Shown here piece by piece: positions 61,596-64,000 of a stretch of DNA of 64,000 nucleotides. Below the pieces are notes generated by a model. That model was given only the letters and a program-made list of their open reading frames with translations, was not told the DNA's origin and searched no databases. Source of the DNA: Streptomyces bottropensis ATCC 25435 (GTDB lineage: Bacteria > Actinomycetota > Actinomycetes > Streptomycetales > Streptomycetaceae); the NCBI RefSeq assembly GCF_000383595.1, contig NZ_KB911581.1:7647519-7711518 (forward strand), given 5' to 3'. Each line of letters starts with the position of its first letter. Positions within the stretch are counted from its first letter, which is position 1. The translations under genes were made by a program, and so were the position numbers.

Positions 61596-63020
61596 ATGTC
61601 GGAGCTCACGGAACTGTCCGCCGTACGACTGGTCGAGGGGTATCGCAAGGGCGAGTTCGGTCCCGTGGAGGTGGCGCGGGCGGCGCTGGAGCGGGCCGAG
61701 CGGGTGCAGCCGGAGGTGAACGCCTTCGTGCGGATCGACACCGGGTCCGCCCTCGCGCAGGCGCGCGAGTCGGAGGAGCGCTGGCGGCGCGGGGAGCCGG
61801 CCGGGGCGGTGGACGGGGTGCCCGTCACGGTGAAGGACATCCTGCTGGTGCGGGGCGGGCCGACGCTGCGGGGCTCCAGAACGGTCTCGGCGGAGGGGAG
61901 TTGGGACGAGGACGCGCCCTCCGTGGCCCGGCTGCGGGAACAGGGGGCGGTCTTCCTGGGCAAGACCACGACGCCCGAGTTCGGCTGGAAGGGCGTCACC
62001 GACTCACCCCTCAGTGGCGTGACGCGCAATCCGTACGACCTCTCGCGTACGGCCGGGGGCTCCAGCGGGGGCGCCGCCGCGGCCGTCGCGCTCGGGGCCG
62101 GGCCGCTGGCGCTGGGCACGGACGGGGGCGGCAGTGTGCGTATCCCGGCCGCGTTCTGCGGGGTGTTCGGGATGAAGCCGACGTACGGGCGGGTGCCGCT
62201 GTATCCCGCGAGCGCGTTCGGCACGCTGTCCCATGTGGGGCCGCTGACCCGGGACGCGGCCGACGCCGCGCTGATGCTGGACGTCATCTCCGGGCCCGAC
62301 GCGCGGGACTGGTCCGGGCTCGGACCGCCCTCCGGTTCCTTCGTGGACGCGCTCGACGGTGGGGTGCGGGGGCTGCGGGTGGCGTACTCGGCGTCGCTGG
62401 GCGGGCAGGTCGCGGTGCGGCCCGGCGTCGCGCGCGCCGTGCGGCGGGCGGTGGAGGGGCTCGCCGGGCTCGGCGCGTACGTCAGCGAGGCCGATCCCGA
62501 CTTCTCCGATCCCGTCGCCGCGTTCCACACGCTGTGGTTCAGCGGGGCGGCTCGGGTGACGCAGCGGCTCGGGGCGGGGCAGCGGGGTCTGCTGGACCCC
62601 GGGTTGCGGGAGGTGCGGGATCTCGGGGCGCGGCTGTCCGCGCTGGACTATCTGGCCGCGGTGGACGTGCGGATGGAGGTCGGGCGGCGGATGGGGGCGT
62701 TCCATGAGCGGTACGACGTTCTTGTCACGCCTTCCCTGCCGGTGACCGCGTTCGAGGCGGGGGTGGAGGTGCCGGGGGGTTTCGGGGGGCGGCGGTGGAC
62801 TGCCTGGACGCCGTTCACGTATCCGTTCAATCTGACGCAGCAGCCTGCGGCGAGTGTGCCGGTGGGGGTGGATGAGGCTGGGTTGCCTGTGGGGGTGCAG
62901 GTGGTGGCGGCTCGGTATCGGGACGATCTGGTGTTGCGGGTGGCTCATGCGTTGTACGGGGCGGGGGTTGCCGGGGTGGGGGTGGGGGTGACGGGCGCCG
63001 TCGGTTCGTCGGGGGGTTGA
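61596..63020 (+). CDS. amidase (amidase-signature family)
   Basis: A 474-residue amidase with the full Ser-cisSer-Lys triad: Lys80 in VTVKDILL, Ser156 in GGSSGG and Ser180 in GTDGGGSVRIPA. It hydrolyses a carboxamide, and context suggests an early step of the linked pathway. ATG 61596 follows GGAAGGGG and lies 20 bp after the dehydrogenase gene, so the two are cotranscribed. There is no GatBC partner nearby, which makes a tRNA amidotransferase role unlikely. Confidence 0.9.
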   Translation: MSELTELSAVRLVEGYRKGEFGPVEVARAALERAERVQPEVNAFVRIDTGSALAQARESEERWRRGEPAGAVDGVPVTVKDILLVRGGPTLRGSRTVSAEGSWDEDAPSVARLREQGAVFLGKTTTPEFGWKGVTDSPLSGVTRNPYDLSRTAGGSSGGAAAAVALGAGPLALGTDGGGSVRIPAAFCGVFGMKPTYGRVPLYPASAFGTLSHVGPLTRDAADAALMLDVISGPDARDWSGLGPPSGSFVDALDGGVRGLRVAYSASLGGQVAVRPGVARAVRRAVEGLAGLGAYVSEADPDFSDPVAAFHTLWFSGAARVTQRLGAGQRGLLDPGLREVRDLGARLSALDYLAAVDVRMEVGRRMGAFHERYDVLVTPSLPVTAFEAGVEVPGGFGGRRWTAWTPFTYPFNLTQQPAASVPVGVDEAGLPVGVQVVAARYRDDLVLRVAHALYGAGVAGVGVGVTGAVGSSGG

Positions 63021-63023
63021 TGC

Positions 63024-63123
63024 GCCCCCGCCGCCCCTACCCGTCCCGCCCCAGGGGCTGCGCCCCTTCGACCCCCATGCGCCGGCCCGGTGGGGGCTGG
63101 TCGCGCAGTTCCCCGCGCCCCTG
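63024..63123. repeat. composite intergenic repeat including the 18-mer
   Basis: GCCCCCGCCGCCCCTACC, AGGGGCTGCGCCCCTTCGACC, CCGGTGGGGGCT and CAGTTCCCCGCGCCCCTG (63106-63123) occur in the same order as at 58761-58890. It fills the gap between the convergent amidase and DUF3830 genes, where it may act as a terminator. Confidence 0.75.
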
Positions 63124-63146
63124 GAAGGCAGGGGCCGGCCCCGATG

Positions 63147-63650
63147 TCAGGCTCGGCGGAAGGTCAGGGTTTCGCCCTGGGCTCCCGTCCGCCAGAGATC
63201 GTTGCAGGCCTGGGCCATCTCGCGCAGGCCCTCGGTCACCTGGCCCCAGACGATGCCGGGTACCCAGCCCACGTCCCCGTTCAGCAGCAGGTTGTTGCGT
63301 TCGTAGAAGAGGGCCAGGTCGACGAGGGTCGCGTCGGGGCGGACGTCGCGGTCGTAGCCGTAGGCGCCGGTGGCCAGTTCCGTGCCGGCGAAGGAGAAGT
63401 AGCAGAGGTCGCCCGGGATGGGCGTGACCGTCGGGTTCTCCAGGGGCGGCTCGCGGTCGGCGAAGGGCGGGAAGAGGGCGTAGATCTCGTTGCGGGCGTA
63501 CTTGGCGTGGTAGACGTCGCCGGACAGGGGCAGCGCGTCCCACACCGCGGCGCAGGTGATCGGCGCGCGGTCGTCGAGCAGCAGGGCCGTGCAGCGGACC
63601 CCCCGCCGGTCGAGCGCGATCTCGATGTGCCGTTCCGCCGGTTCCGCCAC
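63147..63650 (-). CDS. DUF3830 family protein (cyclophilin-like fold)
   Basis: A 167-residue protein of the DUF3830 type (IEIALDRRGVRCTALLLDDR, AVWDALPLSGDVYHAKYARN, PIPGDLCYFSFAGTELATGA, NNLLLNGDVGWVPGIVWGQV). Members are predicted to have a cyclophilin-like beta-barrel and are, as I recall, usually encoded with amidases and Asp/Glu racemase-family genes; no activity is established to my knowledge. GTG 63650 has GGAGG 5 nt upstream. It is divergent from the binding-protein gene at 63773. Confidence 0.82.
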   Translation of the reverse strand: MAEPAERHIEIALDRRGVRCTALLLDDRAPITCAAVWDALPLSGDVYHAKYARNEIYALFPPFADREPPLENPTVTPIPGDLCYFSFAGTELATGAYGYDRDVRPDATLVDLALFYERNNLLLNGDVGWVPGIVWGQVTEGLREMAQACNDLWRTGAQGETLTFRRA

Positions 63651-63772
63651 CGCAGCCTCCTCGCGTCGACACACCCGCCCCGCGCCTGCCCGGTATCCCG
63701 GGCTTCAACCCGCGCGTGAAGGACCGGAAAAGACCTGGCATACCCCCTGCCGCCTCGGGTAGCCGCGCGGCC

Positions 63773-64000
63773 ATGGCTCGATTGCACGCACACGACAGGA
63801 AAAGCCGACATCCCAGCAGACCCGGCATCCCCCGCCGCACCCTGCTCACCGGCACCGCCGCCCTGGTCGGCACGGGCGCGGTGGTGGGCGCGAGCAGTGG
63901 ATGCAGCCGGGTGGCCACCGCGGACACCGGCGACGGCGGGCAGCTCCTGCAGCAGCTGCGCGCCAAGGGCACCGTACGGCTCGGGATCGCCGGCGAGCAG
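63773..64000 (+). CDS. ABC transporter substrate-binding lipoprotein, 5' part only
   Basis: The first 76 codons before the window ends. A twin-arginine-like stretch (GIPRRTLLTGTAALVGTGAV) is followed by a lipobox-type SSGC, and the mature start LLQQLRAKGTVRLGIAGEQ is typical of family 3 (amino acid or ectoine type) binding proteins. The rest of the gene and probable permease and ATPase genes lie beyond the edge. It is likely the importer for the substrate handled by the neighbouring amidase/isomerase genes. Confidence 0.75.
   Translation, partial: MARLHAHDRKSRHPSRPGIPRRTLLTGTAALVGTGAVVGASSGCSRVATADTGDGGQLLQQLRAKGTVRLGIAGEQ

Overview
The window is a stretch of Streptomyces chromosome. It has very high G+C with G/C-biased third codon positions, many GTG starts, and recognisable Streptomyces genes in a familiar order: a desferrioxamine locus, adpA with a rare TTA codon, orn, the cebR-cebEFG-bglC cellobiose locus and cdgA. 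From memory, the order matches the S. coelicolor SCO2775-SCO2830 region. It looks like core chromosome, apart from a small TA module with decayed sequence around 26.0-27.1 kb.

Layout. 0-6.1 kb: a divergent TetR regulator and an acyl-CoA carboxylase / HMG-CoA lyase / acyl-CoA dehydrogenase operon of the leucine-isovalerate type, with two GTTAR-N6-TTAAC operators between them. 6.4-13.9 kb: desferrioxamine uptake (desE and a siderophore-interacting reductase) and biosynthesis (desABCD), with two iron boxes and a 16-bp terminator hairpin. 14-20.6 kb: secreted GH20 hexosaminidase, a DUF4429/SHOCT protein, a Tat-type purple acid phosphatase, a small unknown protein and glmS. 20.8-24.7 kb: universal stress protein, small membrane protein, adpA (TTA at codon 225), orn and tRNA-His. 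24.7-27.1 kb: lipoprotein, short GntR regulator, VapBC-type pair and decayed DNA. 27.1-33.8 kb: cebR, cebEFG and bglC with two CebR boxes. 33.8-40 kb: acetyltransferase remnant, Nudix hydrolase, and a minus-strand sugar ABC transporter with GH42 beta-galactosidase. 40-48 kb: two-component system, small exported protein, spermidine-synthase-like protein, HTH/TPR regulator, histidine phosphatase and a PAP2-type membrane enzyme.

48.0-52.2 kb is the most interesting segment. Three translationally coupled genes encode a RecB/Cas4-like nuclease with an apparent Fe-S cysteine set, a large protein of unknown family and a compact UPF1/Dna2-like SF1 helicase. The nuclease GTG start sits exactly where transcription should begin from a TTGTCAGTG-N8-CAGACT promoter, the type used for RecA-independent DNA-damage induction. 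I read this as an undescribed, damage-inducible DNA processing machine.

52.4-57.6 kb: two conserved hypotheticals, tRNA-Lys (which supplies the stop codon of the gene before it), a secreted M6-like metallopeptidase and the GGDEF/EAL protein CdgA. 57.5-64 kb: an LLM flavin oxidoreductase, then a probable catabolic cluster: two Asp/Glu-racemase/maleate-isomerase-family paralogues (one lacking the second catalytic Cys), a D-2-hydroxyacid dehydrogenase, an amidase, a DUF3830 protein and the start of an ABC substrate-binding lipoprotein cut by the window edge. An 18-bp repeat (CAGTTCCCCGCGCCCCTG) recurs in several intergenic gaps.
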